Positions 25,613 through 33,857 of a stretch of DNA of 56,459 bases are shown piece by piece; the stretch's first letter is position 1, and every line of letters starts with the position of its first letter. The notes below the pieces were generated by a model, which was not told the DNA's origin, did no database searches, and was given only the letters and a program-made list of their open reading frames with translations. This DNA comes from Nitrospinaceae bacterium (lineage in GTDB: Bacteria; UBA8248), in the NCBI GenBank assembly GCA_018669005.1, contig JABJAL010000096.1, positions 1 through 56,459 of the forward strand, given 5' to 3'. The position numbers were made by a program, and so were the translations under genes.

Positions 25613-26593
25613 CTATGGCGCGACGATGGGGTTGCGCAGAATCCCCAGGTGCTCCACCTCGCACTCGACGACATGGCCGGGTTTGAGGAAGTAGGGCTCG
25701 GGGTCTTCCTGCTCGTGCGCAACGCCGCCAAAGGTTCCCGATGAAATGATGTCGCCGGGCTCAAGCGTCATCTGACTGAAGAAGGCAACGAGGGCCGGGA
25801 TATCGAAGATCATATCGGTTAGTCGCTCGTGCTGGCGAACGTCGCCGTTCACCCGGCACTCCACCAGAAGCTCATTCGGATTTGGCACCTCGTCGGCCGT
25901 GACGAGATAGGGGCCTATCGGGTTGGTGGTGTCAAAATTTTTCCCCAGAAAAACGCCGCCAAGCGCCGCCGACCGCTGGACCTCGCGGGCGGTGATGTCG
26001 TTGTAAATCGTGTAGCCAACGATTGCGTCAAAGGCGTCCTCGGGCTTCACATCCTTGCAGCGCTTTCCGATGACAATGCCCACTTCCACCTCGTAGTCGA
26101 GCTTTTGCGTCTGCTCGGGGTGGATCACCTGCTCCTCGTGGCCGATGAGCGAGGCATTGAAACGCGGGGCGCCAGCGACATTCTCGGGCGCTTTATTCCC
26201 GGTGTTTTCAACGTGTTTTTTTGAATTTAGGCCGGTGTGGAGAAATTTGCCGGGCTTGGGGATGACGGCGCAGAGGTGAAAATTCTTGGGCTTGAGGGCG
26301 CATCGCTCGCCGGCGGGACCGGTGGGCTCGCCGCCCGATTTGTATTCTTCCTCGGCATAATTTACGACCACGCGGGCGGCCTCCAAAGCACGCTCGCCGC
26401 CGGTGAGGAATTCGGTCATATCCCGCGGAACTCTAGCATTTGCAATGACATAGGGCCGACCCTCTGCCTGCTCGCGATCGAGATATCCTGCATAGGCGAG
26501 TCTTAAGTCAAGCATATTACCGTTCGAGAGAACGGCGCCAAGACGATTTCCAGTCGCGCCAGGCGCGGAGTTCCGATAAGTAGCAAGTTTCAT
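25613..26593 (-). CDS. Fumarylacetoacetate hydrolase family protein
   Basis: 326-residue enzyme of the FAH superfamily, which includes C-C hydrolases, isomerases and decarboxylases of ring-cleavage pathways. The metal-binding residues are recognisable: LDYEVEVGIVIGKRCKDV (two glutamates), YTIYNDITAREVQ (Asp) and the C-terminal GDIISSGTFGGV and GHVVECEVEHLGILRNPIV. It lies 41 bases after the double-VOC gene on the same strand, and the pair probably forms an operon in which the VOC protein opens or modifies a ring and this enzyme cleaves or isomerises the product. The substrate cannot be predicted. Confidence 0.92.
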   Translation of the reverse strand: MKLATYRNSAPGATGNRLGAVLSNGNMLDLRLAYAGYLDREQAEGRPYVIANARVPRDMTEFLTGGERALEAARVVVNYAEEEYKSGGEPTGPAGERCALKPKNFHLCAVIPKPGKFLHTGLNSKKHVENTGNKAPENVAGAPRFNASLIGHEEQVIHPEQTQKLDYEVEVGIVIGKRCKDVKPEDAFDAIVGYTIYNDITAREVQRSAALGGVFLGKNFDTTNPIGPYLVTADEVPNPNELLVECRVNGDVRQHERLTDMIFDIPALVAFFSQMTLEPGDIISSGTFGGVAHEQEDPEPYFLKPGHVVECEVEHLGILRNPIVAP

Positions 26594-26634
26594 GTTTTAA
26601 ATACCCTCTAAGTTGCGATTGTCAGAAAAAAATC

Positions 26635-27597
26635 TCAAGACGCCGCTATTCGCTGGGCAATCTCATATTGAAATCCATAGTCAAGGTCAACGGTTTTCAT
26701 ACCGTGTGAAATTTCGATTTTCACGCCATCCGGGTCCTGGAAGTAAAACTTCATACCGCCGCTCCAATTTTGGGGACGCGGGGGCACAACGATTTTAACG
26801 CCCTTGGCAGCTAGAAATTCATGTGCCGCCAGAAGCGCATCTATGCTCTCGACAACGAGAGCAATCTGCTGGAGTGTTCCGCGACCGCCATAGGGCAAAG
26901 GCTCGTCGATCTCATCAGGCGGCAATTGGACGAGAACAAGATTGTGATGCTCCTCGGAATTGCTGAGCCAGGCGATGCCGTTGGGAACTGCGGCCATCAG
27001 AGCGGGTTCTAGTGGATTCTGGCCACGCCGGTCGGACACCCGAAATCCGAGCATCTCTTCATACCAATCAATGGATTCCTGCGTATCTTTCGTATGGATA
27101 CCGATATGGCTCAGAAATTCGACATGGACAAGCCCCGGACTCTCGACGCTACGAATTGGACGAGGAGGAAGATCCGGCGTATTGAAAATCTCGATTTTGT
27201 TGCCGTCGGGGTCGGCCATGTAAAATTGGAGTACACCCAACACCGGCCCGCGCTTGAGAGAGCTTACGATGGTGACGCCTGCATCAACTACCGCCTTATA
27301 CGCCGCCTCGACAGCATCTTCAGAATCAAGATGGAAAGCAAACTGCTGGAGATTGTCCGGCCTCGTCGTTTGAGGGGCCGCCAGAGCTTCGGCCGGAAAC
27401 TGTACGAACGTTAAATCATGATGTAGGTTCGAGTAGCGCATCCACGAGATCCCATCCGGCGCTACAGGCTCCTCAGTATTTTCAGGCGGCAGATAATCCG
27501 ACACACGGAACCCGAGAATTTCGTAATACCAACGCATAGAGCGCTCAATATCTTTTGTATAAAGACCAATATGATCAAGCTTCGCCTGAACTGACAT
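26635..27597 (-). CDS. Double VOC-domain protein (extradiol dioxygenase/glyoxalase type)
   Basis: 320 residues made of two tandem vicinal-oxygen-chelate domains, 1-150 and about 160-305, similar to each other: LDHIGLYTKDIERSMRWYYEILGFRVSD matches SHIGIHTKDTQESIDWYEEMLGFRVSD, and both end in DPDG(N/V)KIEI. This is the layout of type I extradiol ring-cleaving dioxygenases. In both halves the first His and the final Glu are kept, but the second His of the usual Fe ligands reads Gln (LQQFAF and LQQIAL). Human glyoxalase I shows that Gln can ligate metal in this fold. First gene of a two-gene operon with the FAH-family gene. CAAAGGGAG precedes the ATG. Confidence 0.88.
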   Translation of the reverse strand: MSVQAKLDHIGLYTKDIERSMRWYYEILGFRVSDYLPPENTEEPVAPDGISWMRYSNLHHDLTFVQFPAEALAAPQTTRPDNLQQFAFHLDSEDAVEAAYKAVVDAGVTIVSSLKRGPVLGVLQFYMADPDGNKIEIFNTPDLPPRPIRSVESPGLVHVEFLSHIGIHTKDTQESIDWYEEMLGFRVSDRRGQNPLEPALMAAVPNGIAWLSNSEEHHNLVLVQLPPDEIDEPLPYGGRGTLQQIALVVESIDALLAAHEFLAAKGVKIVVPPRPQNWSGGMKFYFQDPDGVKIEISHGMKTVDLDYGFQYEIAQRIAAS

Positions 27598-27865
27598 AAA
27601 CCATCTCCCTTTGAGTTCACAATTCGGCTTAGCATTTCAACCAGATTATTTGTTTGTGCGGAACAGACTTTATTTTACGAGATCCAATCACCACATGTCC
27701 AAGGAGGGAGCTTTTCGATACCAAAAAAATATGATTAAATCAGAAAATTATGTTTTTCCCCCGATGTGCCTTGACGGCAGGACAAAATATCGAGACGATA
27801 TATCCATATCTTTCTTATAGGCACAGGGAATTGTTCACTTCTTAAGTATAACCTTACGGGAAACC

Positions 27866-28879
27866 ATGCGAGCATATATAATTCGCCGTATTTTACAGAG
27901 CTTTATCGTTTTCGCTGCTATTTTAATCATCGTTTTCTCAATGTTACAGATAACGGGCAACCCAGCCGCAATACTGATGCCCCTTGAGTCCACCCAAGAA
28001 GAAATTGCGGCCTTCTCCAAAGAAATGGGCTTCGATCAGCCTCTCCCCATCCAATTTGCCAAGTTCATATTCGGGGTAGACACGATTGATCGCCTCTTAA
28101 TCGGTAGAATTCAGAACATCAAGACACCAGATGTAGACATCGGAAATGCCGAAAGAGTGAAGACCCTGGGAGTCATACGCGGGGACTTTGGCTTCTCATA
28201 TCGTCACGAGATACCCGCTATGGGCCTCGTTCTTGAGCATTTCCCAAACACTGTTCTTTTGGCTTTTACGGCAGTCATTATCGCCATATTGATATCAATA
28301 CCGGCAGGTGTTCTGTCTGCGACTTTTAGAAACACATGGATAGACCACACAAGTTCTATCGGTTCGATGTTCGGTCAATCGATGCCCAATTTCTGGCTAG
28401 GTCTTTTGCTCATTATGTTTTTCTCGGTTTATCTCGGCTGGCTTCCCACCTCAGGGTTCGAAGCCTGGTATTACATCATCCTACCTGCAGTTACAGCAGG
28501 ACTTTATGCTACGGCACGCATCACGCGCCTTGTACGCTCCCAGATGCTAGAAGTTCTTGAGATGGACTATGTGAGAACGGCTCGCTCTAAGGGAATCACT
28601 GAATGGATTGTCATTATCCGCCATGCATTGAAAAATGCATCTATTCCAGTGGTAACTCTCGTGGGGCTTGAACTCGGTATTCTCCTCGGTGGCACTGTCG
28701 TCACCGAAGCTGTTTTCGCATGGCCCGGCGTAGGCTTTCTGGTGGTGGACGCCATCAGCAATCAAGACTACCCCATCGTACAGGCCGCAGTGGCCCTTCT
28801 GGCGTTCGTTTTCGTATTCGTGAATTTGGTCGTGGATCTTCTCTACGCTTGGCTCGACCCACGGATATCCTACAGCTAA
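27866..28879 (+). CDS. ABC transporter permease, DppB/OppB type
   Basis: 337-residue inner-membrane permease with six predicted helices. MRAYIIRRILQSFIVFAAILIIVFS is the typical N-terminal helix of the DppB family; IPAGVLSAT, GQSMPNFWLGLLL and TARITRLVRSQMLEVLEMDYVRTARSKGI carry the EAA loop (ARSKG) that contacts the ATPase; GTVVTEAVFAWPGVG closes it. First gene of a pair with the DppC-type gene 21 bases downstream. No substrate-binding protein or ATPase follows. The orientation is divergent from the VOC operon; the intergenic 268 bases show nothing distinctive. Confidence 0.95.
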   Translation: MRAYIIRRILQSFIVFAAILIIVFSMLQITGNPAAILMPLESTQEEIAAFSKEMGFDQPLPIQFAKFIFGVDTIDRLLIGRIQNIKTPDVDIGNAERVKTLGVIRGDFGFSYRHEIPAMGLVLEHFPNTVLLAFTAVIIAILISIPAGVLSATFRNTWIDHTSSIGSMFGQSMPNFWLGLLLIMFFSVYLGWLPTSGFEAWYYIILPAVTAGLYATARITRLVRSQMLEVLEMDYVRTARSKGITEWIVIIRHALKNASIPVVTLVGLELGILLGGTVVTEAVFAWPGVGFLVVDAISNQDYPIVQAAVALLAFVFVFVNLVVDLLYAWLDPRISYS

Positions 28880-28900
28880 CTCATCGGATCGGGAGCACAC

Positions 28901-29827
28901 ATGGCAGTCGAACAATCCCAGACATTTAAAGCCACCGCGTTCGAGGACGAGGCCCGAGGACCATCAGACTTCCAACTTGCCATCAGGGAGTTGAAAAAAC
29001 GCCCGCCCGCCATCCTAGGAATAATCTGCCTACTTTTCGTGGTTTTGTTCGCCATCGTTCCCCAGGTGTTCTCGCCACTCGACCCGGTCAGTCAGGACTT
29101 AAACCGACACATCAAACCACCTGGCTTCATCGATAAGGCTGGCAACGTCTACCACCTCGGAACCGACGAGCAGGGTCGTGACATCCTAAGCCGAATAATC
29201 TGGGGCTCCCGAATCTCGCTCATCGTTGGAATCGCCGCAGTTTTTTTCAGCGGCATAATCGGAATCACAATTGGAATTGTAGCTGGCTATTTCGGAGGCT
29301 GGGTCGACACCATCATTAGCCGAATAATAGATACGGCCCTGGCTGTGCCCTTCATTCTCTTGGCGATCAGCCTGGTCGCCATACTGGGACCAAGCCTGCA
29401 AAACATTATTCTCGTCATCTCGTTGCGGACATGGATAGTCTATGCCCGCGTGGTGCGAGGGGAGGTTTTGTCGATAAAAGAAAATGAGTTTATCGTTGGT
29501 GCAAAAGCTGCTGGCTGCGGCACGCTTCGTATCTTGATCGTCTACCTGTTCCCCAACGTCATATCCACGACTATAGTTATTGCTACGCTTTATCTTGGAC
29601 GAATGATCATCATCGAGTCCGCTCTTTCTTTTCTTGGCCTGGGTGTCCCACCCCCCACCCCCACTTGGGGTGGCATGCTCGCCGATGGCCGCTCCTTTTT
29701 GGACACCGCTTGGTGGATATCCCTTTTCCCCGGCATAGTCCTGATGCTCACAGTTCTGAGCGTGAACGTGCTAGGCGATTTGCTTCGCGACGTCCTCGAC
29801 CCGAAGATGAAGCGGCTGGCCGACTAA
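28901..29827 (+). CDS. ABC transporter permease, DppC/OppC type
   Basis: 308-residue permease partner. The family hallmarks are GTDEQGRDILSRIIWGSRISLIVG in the N-terminal part, an EAA loop VLSIKENEFIVGAKAAGCG, and ESALSFLGLGVPPPTPTWGGML near the end. Probably forms a heterodimeric channel with the preceding DppB-type protein for peptides or related solutes. ATG follows GGGAG by five bases. The gene ends 13 bases from the stop of the convergent alpha/beta hydrolase gene; the two ATPases usually found next in such operons are absent. Confidence 0.95.
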   Translation: MAVEQSQTFKATAFEDEARGPSDFQLAIRELKKRPPAILGIICLLFVVLFAIVPQVFSPLDPVSQDLNRHIKPPGFIDKAGNVYHLGTDEQGRDILSRIIWGSRISLIVGIAAVFFSGIIGITIGIVAGYFGGWVDTIISRIIDTALAVPFILLAISLVAILGPSLQNIILVISLRTWIVYARVVRGEVLSIKENEFIVGAKAAGCGTLRILIVYLFPNVISTTIVIATLYLGRMIIIESALSFLGLGVPPPTPTWGGMLADGRSFLDTAWWISLFPGIVLMLTVLSVNVLGDLLRDVLDPKMKRLAD

Positions 29828-29840
29828 ATGGCATCGCGTC

Positions 29841-31025
29841 CTAAGCTTTAAGCTTCTCCCTTAGCCAGTCCGAAATATAAGAGACTCCGAGAGGCACATT
29901 GTCCATCTGGCAATGCTGCGCGCCACCCTCTTTTCCGGTGAACACTTTGAGGGTCTTATCCTTGGAACCCGCTGCGTTGAAGAGTCTACGGGCAACGCTC
30001 ATGGAAATTTGCTGATCATCCTCACCATGAACAATCAGGAACGGGCAGCGCATTTTCTCCACCACCCCACCCAACTTGAAACCTTCGAGTTTCACCAAAG
30101 CCTCATCCATCGTTTTCACGTTGAAAATCCAGGAGAGGTGATGCCCCGGAACCGATAGTGCCGTTTTGTAAGCCGCAGAGATGCGATCTTTCCAAATTCT
30201 TTGATAGTCCCACTGCGCACCCCATGCGACACAAGCCTTGAAACGCCTCTCCATACTGGCATTGCGGGGAGCATAATAACCGCCCAGGCTGATCGCCATA
30301 ACACCTGCCTGTTTGGCGTTCACATCTTTTCGCTTTTCCAGATAATTTAGTGCAGCAGAACCAGCCACCTCGTGATCGTGGCGCAAATATAGATTACGGA
30401 AACGGATAGCCTCGCCATTACCAGGAGCATCCACGAGTAGAACGCTCATCCCCCGCCGTATAAGGTCCTCGGCCGCCATCACATACTGTATTTCTTTGCT
30501 GACATCGAAACCGTCAAAGAAAACAACGACAGGGGGCTTTGCTTTTTTTGTATTTTGGGCATGAACCAGATAGGCCGGAAGCTTTTTACCTTTTTCGAAG
30601 GGCAATTCAACTTTTTCAATTCGAGCGCGATCCGTGAGCCGCATAAACCTTGCGAAACAATCGAGGGACTTTCGGTAAACAGCATTCGCCTTCTTATCCT
30701 TGGGCGTCCGAAAGCGCTCACCCAACTGATAGTACATGCACGCTCGTTTATGAAAATCTGCGGCACTTAGATTGTTCTTTTTCCGCTCTGCCGCCATGCC
30801 TAAATCACGAAGATGGTCTCCCATTTCAGTCCATTCGCGGAACCAGAGATTGTCATCCCCTACTTTTTTCAACAGCTTGCGGCCCACCTGATCGATTTCA
30901 CCCATCGTGGCTCCACCGGTGTTGGCCATAGAACAAAGAATGCTGATACCCGCCGACCAACGATAGTCGTTGGGAAAATAAGTGAACCATGTGGCTTTCG
31001 CTAATGCCTTAGGCTTTCTTGCCAT
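29841..31025 (-). CDS. Alpha/beta hydrolase with N-terminal helical domain (paralogue 2)
   Basis: 394 residues. Same architecture as the protein at 21043: helical N-terminal domain with WFTYFPNDYRWSAG and GEIDQVGRK, then the hydrolase core. Triad: Ser246 in AISLGGYYAPR, Asp of HGEDDQQIS and His of GGAQHCQMDN. It is most similar to its immediate neighbour at 31099 (long runs such as VHAQNTKKAKPPVVVFFDG are identical), so the two arose by a recent tandem duplication. Second gene of the pair in transcription order. TTGGAGA precedes the ATG. Likely a C-C or ester hydrolase; substrate unknown. Confidence 0.9.
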   Translation of the reverse strand: MARKPKALAKATWFTYFPNDYRWSAGISILCSMANTGGATMGEIDQVGRKLLKKVGDDNLWFREWTEMGDHLRDLGMAAERKKNNLSAADFHKRACMYYQLGERFRTPKDKKANAVYRKSLDCFARFMRLTDRARIEKVELPFEKGKKLPAYLVHAQNTKKAKPPVVVFFDGFDVSKEIQYVMAAEDLIRRGMSVLLVDAPGNGEAIRFRNLYLRHDHEVAGSAALNYLEKRKDVNAKQAGVMAISLGGYYAPRNASMERRFKACVAWGAQWDYQRIWKDRISAAYKTALSVPGHHLSWIFNVKTMDEALVKLEGFKLGGVVEKMRCPFLIVHGEDDQQISMSVARRLFNAAGSKDKTLKVFTGKEGGAQHCQMDNVPLGVSYISDWLREKLKA

Positions 31026-31098
31026 TATTCATTCTCCAAATCGAGGAGAGCAGACGCTCCGGCGCCGCTCCTGAAATTAAATGCATTTAAAAAAGATA

Positions 31099-32274
31099 TC
31101 AGGCGCCGAGTTTTTCTTTTAGCCAGTCGAACATGTAGGCCGTACCTATCGACAGATTGTCTCGTTGGCAATGCTGCGAGCCACCCTCTTTCACGGTGAA
31201 CACCTTCATGGTTTTGTCCTTCGAGCCAACCGCGTTATAGAGCGCACGGGCATCCTTCATTGGGATTTGCTTGTCGCCCTCTCCATGAACGAGAAGGAAG
31301 GGACAGCGCATTTTCTGCACAACGCCATCGAGACGAAAGCCGTCAAGCTTTGCGAGAGCATCATCCATGGTTTTGGCATTTAGAATCCATTGAATGTGAT
31401 GGCCTGGCACGGAAAGCTCTGTTTTGAAGGCCTGGTCAATACGCTTTTTCCACGTGGCGTGATAGTCCCAAATCGCACCCCAGGCCAGGCAAGCCTTGAA
31501 GCGCCGATCCATGCTGGCCATTCGGGGTGCATAGTAGCCCCCAAGGCTGATGGCCATAACACCCACTTTTTTCGCGTTCACGTCCTTGCGCGTCTCAAGA
31601 TAATCTAAAGCGGCGGAACCGGCAGCTTCGTAATCATGGCGTAAGTAGATTTTGCGCATCCGAATAGCCTCGCCCGTTCCAGGCCCATCCATTATGAGGA
31701 CACTCATCCCGCGGCGGGTGATGTCCTCCACCCCACGCATGTACTGAAGCTCCTTGGTGACATCGAGGCCGTCGAAAAACACAACAACCGGGGGCTTCGC
31801 CTTTTTCGTATTCTGAGCGTGAACAAAATATCCAGGAAGCTTTTTACGACCCTCAAAAGAAACTTCGACTATTTCAATTTTCGGTCTGTCCGTGAGGCGC
31901 GTGAAACGATGAAAACAATTTACCCCCTTCTTAAATGCATCGATGGCCAGCTTATCCTTAGGCGTTCTAAAACGTTCGGCCATCTGGTAGTAATTACAAG
32001 CCCGAAGGTAGTGAGAGCAAGCCGAGAGGCTTTGTTTTTTTCTCTCCGCCGCAAGGCCGAGGCCTCGGACATGATCAGCCATCCGAACCCATTCGCGAAA
32101 CCAGTGGTTATCGTCCCCAAGTTTTTTAGATAGCCGACGTCCCACCTGGTCGAGCTCGCCAATCTCCGTGGCCCCGAATCGGGCGCCCGAAAGCATTCCG
32201 CATAAAGCAGCCGACCAACGATAATCTTCAGGAAAATAGGTAAACCAAGTATTACTCGCAGGTGCATCCGACAT
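31099..32274 (-). CDS. Alpha/beta hydrolase with N-terminal helical domain (paralogue 3)
   Basis: 391 residues, tandem duplicate of the protein at 29841 and upstream of it by 73 bases on the same strand. Triad: Ser243 in AISLGGYYAPR, Asp of HGEGDKQIP, His of GGSQHCQRDN. The residues around the nucleophile are the same in both copies, whereas the segment between the nucleophile and the Asp varies more, which would be consistent with a shifted substrate range. GGGGGATG precedes the ATG at 32274. Cytoplasmic, no signal peptide. Confidence 0.9.
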   Translation of the reverse strand: MSDAPASNTWFTYFPEDYRWSAALCGMLSGARFGATEIGELDQVGRRLSKKLGDDNHWFREWVRMADHVRGLGLAAERKKQSLSACSHYLRACNYYQMAERFRTPKDKLAIDAFKKGVNCFHRFTRLTDRPKIEIVEVSFEGRKKLPGYFVHAQNTKKAKPPVVVFFDGLDVTKELQYMRGVEDITRRGMSVLIMDGPGTGEAIRMRKIYLRHDYEAAGSAALDYLETRKDVNAKKVGVMAISLGGYYAPRMASMDRRFKACLAWGAIWDYHATWKKRIDQAFKTELSVPGHHIQWILNAKTMDDALAKLDGFRLDGVVQKMRCPFLLVHGEGDKQIPMKDARALYNAVGSKDKTMKVFTVKEGGSQHCQRDNLSIGTAYMFDWLKEKLGA

Positions 32275-32448
32275 GAAACATCCCCCTATTTAACTAATGC
32301 ACGAGCCTGAGCCACCATCCAATATAGCAGCGCTGGACTCTATGTGTAATAATTTCAATTATTGAACTGTTAGGGCATCATATATTCACATCATGGTAAA
32401 TTACAATCTATCCTCGCTTTTTGGGTCAGACAATGCAGGAGACTTCCC

Positions 32449-33810
32449 GTGAACAAACCTGATGCCATGAAACCTATCTTCCAATACATTGACGACCACA
32501 CCGATCAGATCGTCGCAGATCTTCAAGAGCTCTGCCGCCAGAAAAGCATTTCCACTACCCATATCGGAATCGAGGAAATGTCACAGCTTATCGAGGAGCG
32601 TCTTAGGCGAACTGGTCTCGATGCAAAAAAACATAAAACTGAAGGGCATCCCATCATAACAGGACACATCACTGGCTCGGGGGCAAAGACTCTTCTTTTC
32701 TACAATCACTACGACGTACAACCCCCCGATCCGGTAAGCGAATGGGCAAGCCCCCCCTTTGATGCAAACGTGGTCGACGGTCATGTCATCGCGCGCGGTG
32801 CAACTGACAACAAAGGCAACATCATCAGCCGACTTGCCGCCTTCGAAGCCTTTTTAGCAATACGGGGGGAGCTACCCTGCTCAGTTAAATACATCATCGA
32901 AGGAGAAGAAGAGATAGGCAGTACTTCACTCCTGCCCTTCATTAACGAGAACAAGAACACCCTCGCCGCGGACGGGTGCATCTGGGAGGACACCTTCCGG
33001 GAGAATGAACCCGTCCTCTCGCTGGGAAACAAGGGACTTTGCTACCTTGAGCTATCCTGTCGAACGGCGAATGTCGATTTCCACAGTAGCCACGCCCAGA
33101 TTTATGAGAACGCCGCCTGGCGGCTCAACTGGGCGCTCTCCACCATGAAGGGAGAGGATGAAAAAGTACTCGTCGAGGGATTTTACGACGATGTCGTCCC
33201 GCTCACCGAAAAAGAAGAAGAGCTTGTCCGCCGCATGAAGCCCTACGACGGAAAAGAGCGGAAGAAGAAATTCGAACTCCGGCAGTTCGCCCTCAACCTG
33301 CCCGATGAAGATCTCCCCCGACGTCATCTAACGAATCCCTCATTCAACATTGCGGGAATGGACGCTGGCTACACCGGCGAGGGGGTCAAGACCATCGTTT
33401 CGGGTCGAGCACGCGCGAAACTCGATTGTCGACTAGTGGTGGATCAAGACCCCGAAAAGATCCGCGATTGCGTCCGTCGCCACCTGGATCGCCACGACTT
33501 CGAGGACATCGAAGTCGAACTTCTTTTCAAATCCCTTCCTGCGAAAAGTGACCCCGAAAGCCTGGTCGTGGAGGCATGCGAATCGGCATCGCAATGGGTT
33601 TACAATACCGCTCCTACGATCAACCCATTTGGAAGCGGTAGTACACCTACCTGGATGGTCATACGAACGCTCGGGATTCCCCTCGTAGGCACAGGAGTTG
33701 GATACATTTCTGCCAGAACACACAGCGCCAATGAAAATTTAAAGATTGAACACTTGATTGACGGGGCCAAATACATGGCCTCAATCTGCGAGTCATTCGG
33801 TAGCTCATAA
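32449..33810 (+). CDS. M20-family metallopeptidase (dipeptidase-like)
   Basis: 453-residue di-zinc peptidase/deacylase. Metal ligands are visible in order: LFYNHYDVQPPDP (His), GATDNKGNI (bridging Asp), YIIEGEEEIGS (catalytic and metal Glu), CIWEDTF (Asp position) and a late GTGVGYISARTHSANENL (His). The insertion carrying NPSFNIAGMDAGYTGEGVKTIVSG is the dimerisation lid. Start GTG 32449 with GGAG seven bases upstream; an in-frame ATG six codons later is an alternative. First gene of a probable three-gene operon with a TPP enzyme and an acyl-CoA ligase (gaps of 47 and 25 bases). Confidence 0.93.
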   Translation: MNKPDAMKPIFQYIDDHTDQIVADLQELCRQKSISTTHIGIEEMSQLIEERLRRTGLDAKKHKTEGHPIITGHITGSGAKTLLFYNHYDVQPPDPVSEWASPPFDANVVDGHVIARGATDNKGNIISRLAAFEAFLAIRGELPCSVKYIIEGEEEIGSTSLLPFINENKNTLAADGCIWEDTFRENEPVLSLGNKGLCYLELSCRTANVDFHSSHAQIYENAAWRLNWALSTMKGEDEKVLVEGFYDDVVPLTEKEEELVRRMKPYDGKERKKKFELRQFALNLPDEDLPRRHLTNPSFNIAGMDAGYTGEGVKTIVSGRARAKLDCRLVVDQDPEKIRDCVRRHLDRHDFEDIEVELLFKSLPAKSDPESLVVEACESASQWVYNTAPTINPFGSGSTPTWMVIRTLGIPLVGTGVGYISARTHSANENLKIEHLIDGAKYMASICESFGSS

Positions 33811-33857
33811 ACATTGGAAAACAGCACAAACGAATGGAATTTTGAGGAGAGCATTCA

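Noticed and set aside
28440-28480. GGTTCGAA stretch as the T-arm of a tRNA
   Set aside because: It lies inside the permease gene and no acceptor or anticodon stem can be formed around it.
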